Origin: Singulisphaera sp. GP187
GTDB taxonomy: Bacteria; Planctomycetota; Phycisphaerae; Phycisphaerales; SM1A02
Direction of reading: 5' to 3'
Length of the DNA stretch: 64,000 nt
Assembly (NCBI GenBank): GCA_945871915.1
Contig: CAMBXO010000011.1
Location: 32,034-96,033 of the forward strand
Position 1 is the stretch's first letter, and every line of letters starts with the position of its first letter. The notes beneath the pieces were generated by a model that was not told the DNA's origin, did not search any database, and saw only the letters and a list, made by a program, of their open reading frames with translations. The position numbers and the translations under genes were made by a program. Below are positions 19,893 to 28,558 of this stretch, piece by piece.

Positions 19893-21008
19893 TCAACGGG
19901 GGAACAACGCTTTGAGCAATTCCGCCACACCCTTGCCCTGCGTGGCAATGGTTTCAAGAATCGGACGGCCCGCCGCAACATCAAGCAATTCGCGCACCAG
20001 TTTCGCTTCGCCCGCATGATCGGCTTTGTTGGCCACAAACACATCAGCGATTTCCAAAATGCCAGCCTTATCCATTTGCACGCTGTCACCCATGCCAGGC
20101 ACTACCACCACAGCTGTGTGATCCACATGATTTCGAATGGCCACATCATTTTGTCCGGCACCGACCGTTTCAACAATCACTTCGTCAAAGCCAGCTTCAC
20201 CGAGCAGACCAAGAATGTTCGGAAGACTTGCATAGTCCTCGCCCACGATCGCAAGCGATCGATAAAAGACTTTGTCATCAACTGCATTAAAGTCCACACG
20301 AAGTCGATCGCCCAGCAGCGCGCCGCCTGTGATGGGACTCATGGGGTCAAAGGCAATGACCGCCATGCGCCGGCCATTTCGCACCGCCTCACCCACCATG
20401 GATGCCACAAGCGTGCTCTTGCCAGCACCGGGGGCACCGGTGATCCCAACGACTCGCTTTGGTCGCCGCCCCACACCCTTGCCGCTTGGTGCGGCGTGCG
20501 CCATCGAAATGCGCCTTGCCAGACACGCTTCGGCACTTGGGGAGTTCAGCGGCGCATACGGTTTGACCGACTCACGCACGCTGTCCACGATCATGTCGAG
20601 CCCGGCGCCAGTGTGGAAAATTCGATGCACGCCAGCATCTAAGAGTGGCTTCACATCTTCCTGCGGAATGATGCCGCCCACATTCACGATCATGTCTGGG
20701 CGCCCCAGTGCACGACATGAATCAATGATCCGTGGCACCAGCACCAGATGGCTGTTGCTCATCATGCTGCACGCGATGCAGTCCGCATCTTCATCACGCG
20801 CACCGATTGCAAGACTTCGAGGCGTCTGCCACAAACCGCTGTAGATCACATGCACGCCGCTGTCCCGCAAGAGTCGGGCAATCAGTTTGACACCTCGATC
20901 GTGGCCATCGAGCCCAACTTTGCCAAGCAAAACGCGTGGCCGATGCGGCAAATCGCCGCACCGATCTCGTCGCTCTAAGGGTGTGGTTGGTTCAGTGGTT
21001 CCCTGCAC
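19893..21008 (-). CDS. B12-binding domain fused to MeaB/ArgK-type GTPase (no mutase domain)
   Basis: Residues 23-147 are a cobalamin-binding domain of the methylmalonyl-CoA mutase small-domain type, with the DxHxxG lower-ligand motif intact (DGHDRG, 34-39) and the later NVGGIIP turn. Residues 186-371 are a MeaB-type G domain: Walker A GAPGAGKST (191-199), GGALLGDRLR, the switch ETVGAGQND, and NKAD (327-330). MeaB chaperones protect and reload AdoCbl mutases. The order B12-GTPase matches the N-terminal half of fused IcmF, but the substrate-binding mutase barrel is absent. It probably serves a separate mutase subunit encoded elsewhere. Start is GTG at 21008. PrpD-like gene follows after 51 bp. 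Confidence 0.88.
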   Translation of the reverse strand: MQGTTEPTTPLERRDRCGDLPHRPRVLLGKVGLDGHDRGVKLIARLLRDSGVHVIYSGLWQTPRSLAIGARDEDADCIACSMMSNSHLVLVPRIIDSCRALGRPDMIVNVGGIIPQEDVKPLLDAGVHRIFHTGAGLDMIVDSVRESVKPYAPLNSPSAEACLARRISMAHAAPSGKGVGRRPKRVVGITGAPGAGKSTLVASMVGEAVRNGRRMAVIAFDPMSPITGGALLGDRLRVDFNAVDDKVFYRSLAIVGEDYASLPNILGLLGEAGFDEVIVETVGAGQNDVAIRNHVDHTAVVVVPGMGDSVQMDKAGILEIADVFVANKADHAGEAKLVRELLDVAAGRPILETIATQGKGVAELLKALFPR

Positions 21009-21034
21009 GTCGCGTCTTCTTTGGGGACATGCGA

Positions 21035-21730
21035 TCAGGCTGGTGACGCAGAATCGGCGGTGCTTGCGGCGGCGGGTTGTTCAACACGCTTTGCTTCGCT
21101 TGTCCACTGGGTGGGGTACAAGCGATGTGCAATCGCTCCGATGATCAAGTGCATGTCCTTGTAGTCATGGTCATCTAAAAGTACGGTTCGACCATCTTTC
21201 AATTTCAATTTTGCAGTCCATGTACTGCGTCGATCACCCGACGGGTTGCACCATCGACCCATGTCGATGTCCTGAATATCTGAAGGGGTAATCACGGTGG
21301 ATGGCGTCCTGAGTGTTCCGTCATCGTCCAATCTGTAGGGTCTTCGCGTGGTGCGAATAATTGGCCAAATAAACATGGGCACTCCCAAGACTCCGCAACC
21401 AATGATGTACAGCCACATTTGAACTGGGCGGTCGTAGGCCGCAGGCTTTGCTGGAACGGAGCTACCGTAGCGAGTCTTGATTTCGGTCAGCACGGCCTTT
21501 GCCGCGTCCAATTCCGCTAATTCGGCTGGCTTGAGTTCGGCGGTCTCGGCCGCTTTTTCAAGCGTGGAGCGAGTCTCCTTGGCCTTGTCATACGCCGCGG
21601 AATCAACTTCAAGTCCAGGGATCTTGACTTCGTAGTCGTACCAGCCCCACAAAGCGAAGATGGCGCAGATCACTGCAAACCCAGTGTTTCGCCAGAATGT
21701 AAATGGTTGAATTCCGGTGACGACGGCCAT
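21035..21730 (-). CDS. Membrane protein of unknown function
   Basis: I do not recognise a family. The 231 residues from the ATG at 21730 show an early membrane segment (FWRNTGFAVICAIFALWGWY), a helical Ala/Glu/Lys-rich loop that looks like a short coiled coil (about 40-95), a second membrane segment (MWLYIIGCGVLGVPMFIWPI), and a cytosolic-looking C-terminal part with a PH-like/bacterial-PH pattern of strands (YRLDDDGTLRTPSTVI, LKDGRTVLLDDHDYKDMH). The frame stays open for 85 codons upstream, but that stretch runs through three inverted repeats, so I reject the longer start. It lies 26 bp before the B12/GTPase fusion gene. Confidence 0.65.
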   Translation of the reverse strand: MAVVTGIQPFTFWRNTGFAVICAIFALWGWYDYEVKIPGLEVDSAAYDKAKETRSTLEKAAETAELKPAELAELDAAKAVLTEIKTRYGSSVPAKPAAYDRPVQMWLYIIGCGVLGVPMFIWPIIRTTRRPYRLDDDGTLRTPSTVITPSDIQDIDMGRWCNPSGDRRSTWTAKLKLKDGRTVLLDDHDYKDMHLIIGAIAHRLYPTQWTSEAKRVEQPAAASTADSASPA

Positions 21731-21760
21731 GATCGAAGAAGTGTATCGACCACCGAACCG

Positions 21761-21799
21761 AGAAACACAAACGCCCCCGCATCCGAGCGAGGGCGTTTG
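21761..21799 (-). terminator. Terminator-like hairpin after nrdJ
   Basis: CAAACGCCC (21768-21776) pairs with GGGCGTTTG (21791-21799), extended by three more pairs after one mismatch, with a 6-nt loop. Read on the minus strand it is followed by TGTTTCT. It lies about 258 bp after the nrdJ stop and 38 bp before the next minus-strand start, so it could end the nrdJ transcript or act in the leader of the downstream gene. Confidence 0.55.
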
Positions 21800-21842
21800 C
21801 TTCATCGCGAAGGAGAAGACCCCCATGAGGGGCCACTCCGAT

Positions 21843-21992
21843 GTGATCCGGCTTCCGTTCCGGATCACGCGGCCGCCGGTAGTGGCCGCATTCGAAGGGT
21901 CGTTCGGAGCGCTTTCCGTGCTCGTTCGACCAGTGCCAAGAGGGTCCATCCACTCGCCGACCTTGGATCCTCTATGGGGTTTCAAACCCCAT
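21843..21992. repeat. Two further inverted repeats in the nrdJ downstream gap
   Basis: The 326-bp gap 21731-22056 has no convincing gene. Besides the terminator-like hairpin it holds GTGATCCGG/CCGGATCAC (21843-21868, 8-nt loop) and the near-contiguous palindrome ATGGGGTTT-C-AAACCCCAT (21974-21992). Three strong symmetric elements in one gap suggest a structured 3' UTR or a small RNA on the minus strand. Confidence 0.4.
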
Positions 21993-22056
21993 CGCGAACA
22001 TCTTGGATCGCCGTCGGAGCAATGACAGGGCGACCCAAGCGTGTATCAGTAATTCA

Positions 22057-25000
22057 TCAACTACAACCCATACTGTTTCCGCAGTTCAGGCATCGATAGC
22101 AGGTGCCATTTCGAATGGTGATCGATCCGCAGCTATCGCATGCGGGCGCGTCACCCATGAGCGCGGCGTTGGACTGATCGAGCACGCTGATGTGTCGCTC
22201 GACCACGACGGTTGTCTTCGTTGCGACACTGACTGCCCCATCCGAAGCGCCGACCGTCGATGTGCCAGGCCCATCGTTGCGAGCGGCCTCTGAAAGGATC
22301 GATGCGATCCTCTCCGTGCCGCTGGCGGAAACTGGATCTGCATATTTCAGTGAAATCCTCTCGCTGACATGCTCCGATGCGCCATCCGTGCGCTGCTGCC
22401 ATCCGAATTCCTCCTTGGAAGCTCGTCCAGTTGGTTCCTGCATCAGCTCCGCTGGTGAAGGTGCGACGGCGGACGCTTGCCGTCGCGGTGCATTGTGTTC
22501 CCGATAGCCGGCGATGAACTGCATGCCCATCCACCGGAAGATGTAATCGACCAGACTCTTGGCAAATGGAATATCCGCGTTGGTGGTCATGCCCATGGGT
22601 TCAAATCGCTGATGTGCAAACTTGGTGACCAGACTTTCAACGGGCACGCCGTATTGCAGTGCAACGCTGATGGCCGTTCCAAGCGAGTCCATCAATCCGC
22701 CAATGGTTGAGCCTTCCTTGGCCATGGTGATAAAGAGTTCGCCAGGCCGTCCATCTTCGTAGAGGCCCACGATGAGATATCCCTCATGACCGGCAACATT
22801 GAACTTGTGGGTAATGCTGCCGCGGGTTTCAGGAAGGCGGCGACGCATCGGTCGCTCAATTACACGCTCGACCACTCGCTCCACAATTCGCTCAACATAT
22901 CGATCGCCATCCGCATTTCGTTTCTCATCCATCAAAACCTCTCGAATGGGATTGGCCGCTGTTTCAAAGGGTATTTCTGGCACGGTGACCGGCGTCTCCG
23001 TCGCAAGAACACCTGCGTGTGGGACAGACTCGGTGGAATCAAGGCCCTCGTTGTCCTCCTCATCACCGGGAACATCTGTCTTGGTGTTGAGCGGCTGACT
23101 CAACTTGCTTCCATCTCGATAGAGAGCATTCGCCTTGAGCCCAAGTTCCCAACTCAGTCGATACGCGGCACCGATCTCCTCCACAGTGGCCTCGGCAGGC
23201 ATGTTGATGGTCTTAGAGATTGCACCCGAAACAAACGATTGCGCCGCAGCCATCATGTGAATGTGGCCGGTGGGAAGAATGAATCGAGTTCCAGTTGGAC
23301 CGCACTTGTTGGCGCAGTCGAACACTGAAAGGTGTTCAGTCTTGAGATGTGGTGCGCCTTCAACCGTTTGCGCTCCACAGATTCGCTGGCTGAGTGCGTG
23401 AACCTGTTTCTTGTTGAGCCCAAGCAATTTCAAGCCGTTAAATTTCCCATCGTCTCGTGCCTGTGCCGGATCGACTCCGGCACTCCGAAGGACGGATTCA
23501 GGAATGCTCCATGCAGAGAATGCAAAACCCAATTCAAACATCATGGGCAATTGATTTTCAAGGCTGACGAGTTCGTCTCCGCTGTAACCACGGGCAATCA
23601 AGTACTCGCGGAATGTGGCGCCATGAACCGGAATCACACCCTTGCTATTGGGCATGGGGGTATCCAGTGTGAGCGTGCCCATGACGAAAGCCAAAATCTC
23701 GTCGATGTGTTCTGCGGAGTAGCCCAGTGCTTTGATGGCGGGCCGCACGCTTTGGTTCGCGATCTTGAAGTAACCGCCGCCAGCCAGTTTCTTGAATTTG
23801 GTGAGAGCAAAATCGGGTTCAACACCGGTGGTGTCGCAATCCATCAGCAAACCGATGGTTCCCGTTGGAGCAATTACGGTGACTTGCGCGTTGCGAAATC
23901 CAAACTTGGTGCCAAAGAGCAACGCATCGTCCCATGCCGAAAGGGCGCGAGTGATCACATCTGGAGCATTTGTAAACGGAACTTTTCCAGCCTTGAAAAC
24001 GCCGTGATCAATCGAAACAGGGCGAATGCGCAGCGATTCCCATTCGGATGCATGGCGAGCCGTTCCATAGGCGGCGCGTCGATGGTTGCGAATCACACGC
24101 AACATGTCCTCTCTATTTTCCTGGAAACCTTCAAAGGGTCCATGCTCCGCGGCAAGCAACGCGCTGGCGGCGTAACTGCGGCCAGTCAAGATAGAAGTGA
24201 GTGCGCCGCACACGGCCCGACCCTGTTCGCTGTCATAGGGAATGCCAGCCTGCATGAGCACAGCACCAAGATTGGCGTAGCCCAGACCCAGTGTTCGATA
24301 TTTCCAACTTCGTTCCGCAATTTCGCGTGACGGGAACGCAGCCATCAGCACACTAATTTCCAGAACCGCCGTCCACAGGCTGATGGCGTGCTCGTAACCA
24401 TCCAGGTCAAAGGTGCGCGTCTCTGGATCGTAGAGTTTCAGAAGATTGATGCTGGCCAGATTGCATGCCGTGTTGTCCAGAAACATGTATTCGCTGCACG
24501 GGTTGCTTGCGTTGATGCGACCACCCCGCGGGCAGGTGTGCCAAGCATTAATCGTGCAGTCGTATTGCAGGCCCGGGTCCGCACATCGCCATGCAGCAAA
24601 GTTGATCTGACGCCACAAGTCAGCCGCCTTCACAGTCTTCACTGGCTGCATGGTGGTGCGGCCGATCAGTGACCAGTCCGCTTGCGCATCCACCGCTTCC
24701 ATGAAAGCATCGCTGAGTCGCACGGAGTTATTCGAGTTCTGTCCGCTGACTGTGAAGTAACTCTCGCCGTTGAAGTCGTAATCCAACTTCAACCCGAGCT
24801 GTTGAGCCGCATCGCGTTGCTCTGGCGTGAAGTGCTTGGCACCTTCCACCATGGCGGCAACCTTGATCTCTTCGCGCACCTTCCAATTCACAAACGCCTC
24901 AATATCGGGGTGATCCACATTCAAGCACACCATCTTTGCGGCGCGACGCGTGGTGCCACCGCTTTTGATGGCGCCCGCGGCTCGATCACCGATCTTCAGG

Positions 25001-25722
25001 AAACTCATCAATCCGCTGGACTTGCCTCCACCTGAAAGAGGCTCGTTTTCACCGCGTAAAGTGCTGAAATTTGTTCCGGTGCCCGAGCCATATTTAAACA
25101 GCCGTGCCTCGCGGGTCCACAAATCCATAATGCCGCCTTCACCAACCAAATCATCTCGCACGGATTGAATAAAGCACGCGTGAGGTTGCGGATGGGAATA
25201 CGCATCGGTGGCAGCGGTACATGCACCGGTAATGTGATCGGCGATCCAATGACCTTGCGCCGGACCGTTGATGCCATAGGCAAAGTGAAGACCGGTGTTA
25301 AACCATTGCGGGCTATTGGGCGCAGCAACTTGATTTAAGAGCATCCACGCGATCTCGTCGTAGAACGCCTGTCCATCTTTGGCGCTGGCGAAGTAACCAA
25401 ACTTTTCGCCCCAGTGCCGCCAGCAGCCTGCAAGGCGGTGCACGACTTGTTTCACGGAGTGTTCGGAACCCAGCACGGGATGACCCGCGGCGTCGGTCTT
25501 GGCCACGCCTTCGCTGTCCATTTGGGGAACACCCGCTTTACGAAAATATTTGCTGACAACGATGTCGGTTGCGAGTTGACTCCAGCTCGCGGGAATCTCA
25601 GCGTCAAGCATCTCAAACACCGTGCTTCCGTCGCTGTTGGTAATGCGACTGGACCGCTTGGTCCATTCGACTGAGGAGAACACATCCTTGTTGACTTCGG
25701 TGAAGCGTCTATGAATTCGCAT
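22057..25722 (-). CDS. nrdJ: Vitamin B12-dependent (class II) ribonucleotide reductase
   Basis: Makes deoxyribonucleotides with an adenosylcobalamin radical, without oxygen or a small subunit. At 1221 residues it is the long NrdJ type. The N-terminal catalytic barrel contains GSGTGTNFSTLRG, NPCSEYMFLDNTACNLASIN (the active-site Cys motif) and APTGTIGLLMDCDTTGVEP. A C-terminal TSCPD-type domain (EGYLIVGLYEDGRPGELFI) and a final Cys-rich zinc-finger-like end (CDSCG...CYRCLNCG) follow. The ATG at 25722 is preferred over an upstream start at 25761, which would lie in the leader hairpin. It fits with the B12-binding GTPase gene nearby: both need cobalamin. Confidence 0.96.
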   Translation of the reverse strand: MRIHRRFTEVNKDVFSSVEWTKRSSRITNSDGSTVFEMLDAEIPASWSQLATDIVVSKYFRKAGVPQMDSEGVAKTDAAGHPVLGSEHSVKQVVHRLAGCWRHWGEKFGYFASAKDGQAFYDEIAWMLLNQVAAPNSPQWFNTGLHFAYGINGPAQGHWIADHITGACTAATDAYSHPQPHACFIQSVRDDLVGEGGIMDLWTREARLFKYGSGTGTNFSTLRGENEPLSGGGKSSGLMSFLKIGDRAAGAIKSGGTTRRAAKMVCLNVDHPDIEAFVNWKVREEIKVAAMVEGAKHFTPEQRDAAQQLGLKLDYDFNGESYFTVSGQNSNNSVRLSDAFMEAVDAQADWSLIGRTTMQPVKTVKAADLWRQINFAAWRCADPGLQYDCTINAWHTCPRGGRINASNPCSEYMFLDNTACNLASINLLKLYDPETRTFDLDGYEHAISLWTAVLEISVLMAAFPSREIAERSWKYRTLGLGYANLGAVLMQAGIPYDSEQGRAVCGALTSILTGRSYAASALLAAEHGPFEGFQENREDMLRVIRNHRRAAYGTARHASEWESLRIRPVSIDHGVFKAGKVPFTNAPDVITRALSAWDDALLFGTKFGFRNAQVTVIAPTGTIGLLMDCDTTGVEPDFALTKFKKLAGGGYFKIANQSVRPAIKALGYSAEHIDEILAFVMGTLTLDTPMPNSKGVIPVHGATFREYLIARGYSGDELVSLENQLPMMFELGFAFSAWSIPESVLRSAGVDPAQARDDGKFNGLKLLGLNKKQVHALSQRICGAQTVEGAPHLKTEHLSVFDCANKCGPTGTRFILPTGHIHMMAAAQSFVSGAISKTINMPAEATVEEIGAAYRLSWELGLKANALYRDGSKLSQPLNTKTDVPGDEEDNEGLDSTESVPHAGVLATETPVTVPEIPFETAANPIREVLMDEKRNADGDRYVERIVERVVERVIERPMRRRLPETRGSITHKFNVAGHEGYLIVGLYEDGRPGELFITMAKEGSTIGGLMDSLGTAISVALQYGVPVESLVTKFAHQRFEPMGMTTNADIPFAKSLVDYIFRWMGMQFIAGYREHNAPRRQASAVAPSPAELMQEPTGRASKEEFGWQQRTDGASEHVSERISLKYADPVSASGTERIASILSEAARNDGPGTSTVGASDGAVSVATKTTVVVERHISVLDQSNAALMGDAPACDSCGSITIRNGTCYRCLNCGNSMGCS

Positions 25723-25742
25723 GGCTCGTTCCGTTGGCTTTC

Positions 25743-25780
25743 CGAGGGAAAAGAAAATCACCGCCCCGTTCGCGGGGCGG
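25743..25780 (-). terminator. Terminator/attenuator hairpin in the nrdJ leader
   Basis: On the minus strand CCGCCCCG-CGAA-CGGGGCGG (25780-25761) is a perfect 8-bp GC stem with a tetraloop, followed directly by the T-rich TGATTTTCTTTTCCC. It looks like a strong intrinsic terminator, yet it lies only 38 nt upstream of the nrdJ start codon, and there is no minus-strand gene upstream for it to terminate. That makes transcription attenuation of nrdJ the simplest reading. Confidence 0.6.
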
Positions 25781-26330
25781 CACGTGCGTCAACTCGTTTG
25801 TGAAGATTCGAGGAAGAAGTTGTGTGGCTGCTCTGCGATTGACTTACATGCTGATGAACGGCATGTGGCAAGTCGAAGGATTCCCGCGTCGCACAGCACC
25901 ATGAATGTTCTTCCTCGATACAAATATGAATACAAATGAGTGAGATTCGTGAGGACATTCGTCATGGCTCAACCAAACAGAGCGAGCCGAATTTCACCAC
26001 GAAAGAATCCGAACAAACTCCAAACAAAAACGCCACTGGACCTTACTTTGCAACCGATCCAGGCTCTTTGAACTCCTGAAACGCTTCAGTTTCGATCGAA
26101 TCGTACCCCCACATCTAGAGTCTGCAAGTTCAAAGCATACGAAATATTGGGAAATGATGAAGGCACATCGCAAGTACAACACACAACGACCTTTGCACAT
26201 CGGCACTTTTTTCTTTGCACCCCAAGAATTGGTGTGGAGAGTTTGTCCGATCTGTCCGGAAGCCCAAGATGTTGTGGTACAACTCGAAAATGCGTGGAAA
26301 AACAGGCGTTTTTACATCTAGACTGCACCG
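25781..26330. other. 550-bp AT-richer intergenic region between nrdJ and pcrA
   Basis: No gene is supported here. Visible elements are a 12-bp-period direct repeat of ATACAAAT (25918-25925 and 25930-25937), the imperfect repeat ACATCTAGA(GT)CTGCA (26111-26126) and ACATCTAGACTGCA (26314-26327), the latter ending 4 bp before the pcrA start, and a weak AAAAAC/GTTTTT hairpin near 26300. The minus-strand half should hold the nrdJ promoter and leader. I found no B12-box sequence, so a cobalamin riboswitch is not supported. Confidence 0.5.
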
Positions 26331-28553
26331 GTGACTTCTTCGACTCAATCATCCTTGCTCGAAGGGCTCACGGAACCGCAGCAAAAAGCAGTCCTCTATC
26401 AGGACGGCCCTCTCTTGGTTCTGGCCGGTCCGGGCTCCGGCAAGACACGGGTCATTACTCATCGCATCGCGCACCTTGTGAGGTCTGGTGAGCTTGCGTC
26501 AAGCATTTTGGCGGTTACGTTCACCAATAAGGCCGCTGGCGAGATGCGTAGGCGTGTGCAAACGCTCTTGAGCGAGCGTGGGCAGGATGCAACGCGGATT
26601 CTTGCCTGCACTTTTCACAGCTTCGGAGCGCGGGTGCTTCGGGGCTATGCCGCCGAAGCCGGAGTTGCTGCCGACTTTACGGTGCTCGATGCAGACGATC
26701 AGGCGAAGGCCTGTAAGCAAGCCATGGTGGAGTCGGGTGAGGGGACGGCGCACCTGACCCCTCGAACCGTACTCAATGAGATCAGCGGCTTTAAGGATTT
26801 GTTGATTTCATCCGATCAGGCGGTCTCAGAAGCAAGGGATTGGCGTGCTCGCAGCGTGGCACGCATCTATTCCGTGTACGAAAAAGTTTTGCGACGAAGT
26901 TCCGCGCTCGACTTTGACGATCTGTTGTGCCGCGTGGCGCTGCTTGTTCGGAATCATGAATCAGTACGCAACCAATTGCAGAAGCGATTCCGAAACATTT
27001 TGGTGGATGAGTATCAGGACACCAACCACGCGCAGTTCAGCATGGTGCTCGATCTTGCTAAGCAACATCGCCGTCTGTGTGTCGTGGGCGATCCAGATCA
27101 AAGCATTTACGGTTGGCGAGGGGCGGATCTTGGAAACATTCTGAAATTCGAGGAGCACTTTCCGGATGCACGGGTGGTGGCGCTTGGCGAAAATTTTCGA
27201 TCCACCGAATTGATCGTTCACGCGGCGTCGGTTCTTGTTCAGAACAATCGTCAGCGCCGGCACAAAGAACTTCGCAGTATGCGCGGTGCAGGGGAGGCGC
27301 CCCGATACAGCCGCTGCATGGATGAGCGCCTCGAAGCGGCGCGGGTTGTGCAGGAGGCGCAGCAAGCCTCACAGAACGGAATGCCGTGGCGAAGCATGGC
27401 GGTGCTGTATCGAATGAACAGCATGAGTCGTGTACTTGAAGAAGCTTTTCGTCGCGAGGGGATCCCGCATCAGGTGGTTCGTGGAACCGCCTTCTACGAC
27501 CGGCGCGAAGTCAAAGACCTTGTTGGCTATCTGCGTTTGGTCGCCAATCCTCACGATGAACTCGCGCTCTCTCGAATCGTGAATGTTCCTCCGCGCGGCC
27601 TTGGTTCAACCAGTTTTTCCAAGATCGAATTGCATGCCGCTCGAAAGGGGATTCCGCTCATCGACGCCATGGCGGCGCCGAAAGAAGCAGGCGTTCTTGC
27701 GCGTGCGGCTACGGCGGCCACGGCTCTGGCGGCCAAGATTCGCGGATGGAGGCACAGCGCGGAAACGCAATCTGCTGAATCGCTGAGCGACATGCTTGGC
27801 CAAATTGCAAGGGAAAGTGGCTTGGAATCGCATTACCTTGCCGAAGACCGCGAGGCAGCCGATCAGGGGGAAAGCCGAGTGGAAAATCTTGCCCAAGTGG
27901 TGAGTGCGGCGGCAGAATTTGTCGCCGAGCGATCCATGCAGGAATCCCAAGACGAGGTGGGTACGCCGTGGGGTACGGCGCTTGATGCGCTTCGCGCCTA
28001 TCTGGAACGCATTGCCTTAGTGAGTGACAGCGACAACTTTGATCCGGAACGTGGCGCGGTGACGCTGATGACACTGCACGCAGCGAAGGGACTTGAGTTT
28101 GCATTGGTGTGCATGGTTGGTTTGGAGCAGGGCAGCCTTCCGCATGCACGAAGTCTGGACGCATCGGGCGATTTGGAAGAGGAGCGTCGCTTGTGCTTTG
28201 TGGGAATGACGCGCGCCGAGGATCGCCTTCTGCTTACAAGTGCCGCGGTGCGCACCGTGCGAGGTCAAACGCTTGCGACCATTGAGAGCATGTTCATTCG
28301 TGAACTCAACAACGAACTTGTGCACGAAGAGGAGACGAATGAAGCAAGCGATGATGACCAGACATTGCCCTCGCACTCGTCACATCGTTCCGGACTTCGG
28401 GCCGGTATGCGCGTGCGTCATCCACTCTTTGGCATCGGAACCGTGGAAGGCATCTCGCCCCGCGGCAGCGGCACGGCCGTGCGCGTTGCCTTTGCAGCGG
28501 TCGGGCACAAAACGCTCATGCTGGAGTTTGCAAAGCTGCAGATTCTTGGATAA
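26331..28553 (+). CDS. pcrA: UvrD/PcrA-family ATP-dependent DNA helicase
   Basis: Superfamily 1A 3'-5' helicase for repair and replication-fork maintenance. The Q-motif region LTEPQQKAV (about 14-22) precedes Walker A GPGSGKTRV; further motifs are FTNKAAGEMRRR (Ia), VDEYQDTNHAQ (II), VVGDPDQSIYGWRGA (III), GENFRSTE (IV), TLHAAKGLEF (V) and VGMTRAEDRL (VI). The C-terminal end RAGMRVRHPLFGIGTVEGIS is the PcrA Tudor-like RNA-polymerase-binding tail. 740 residues. The start is GTG at 26331 with no Shine-Dalgarno sequence; TACATCTAGACT lies just upstream, so a very short leader or leaderless transcript is possible. Confidence 0.95.
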   Translation: MTSSTQSSLLEGLTEPQQKAVLYQDGPLLVLAGPGSGKTRVITHRIAHLVRSGELASSILAVTFTNKAAGEMRRRVQTLLSERGQDATRILACTFHSFGARVLRGYAAEAGVAADFTVLDADDQAKACKQAMVESGEGTAHLTPRTVLNEISGFKDLLISSDQAVSEARDWRARSVARIYSVYEKVLRRSSALDFDDLLCRVALLVRNHESVRNQLQKRFRNILVDEYQDTNHAQFSMVLDLAKQHRRLCVVGDPDQSIYGWRGADLGNILKFEEHFPDARVVALGENFRSTELIVHAASVLVQNNRQRRHKELRSMRGAGEAPRYSRCMDERLEAARVVQEAQQASQNGMPWRSMAVLYRMNSMSRVLEEAFRREGIPHQVVRGTAFYDRREVKDLVGYLRLVANPHDELALSRIVNVPPRGLGSTSFSKIELHAARKGIPLIDAMAAPKEAGVLARAATAATALAAKIRGWRHSAETQSAESLSDMLGQIARESGLESHYLAEDREAADQGESRVENLAQVVSAAAEFVAERSMQESQDEVGTPWGTALDALRAYLERIALVSDSDNFDPERGAVTLMTLHAAKGLEFALVCMVGLEQGSLPHARSLDASGDLEEERRLCFVGMTRAEDRLLLTSAAVRTVRGQTLATIESMFIRELNNELVHEEETNEASDDDQTLPSHSSHRSGLRAGMRVRHPLFGIGTVEGISPRGSGTAVRVAFAAVGHKTLMLEFAKLQILG

Positions 28554-28558
28554 CGGGT

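Noticed and set aside
21731..21985. 85-residue N-terminal extension of the membrane protein at 21035
   Set aside because: It would be translated through two inverted repeats and a terminator-like hairpin and has no protein-like features.
25781..26130. Cobalamin riboswitch upstream of nrdJ
   Set aside because: No B12-box or conserved core was found, and class II reductases need B12, so B12 repression would be illogical. The terminator alone does not prove a riboswitch.
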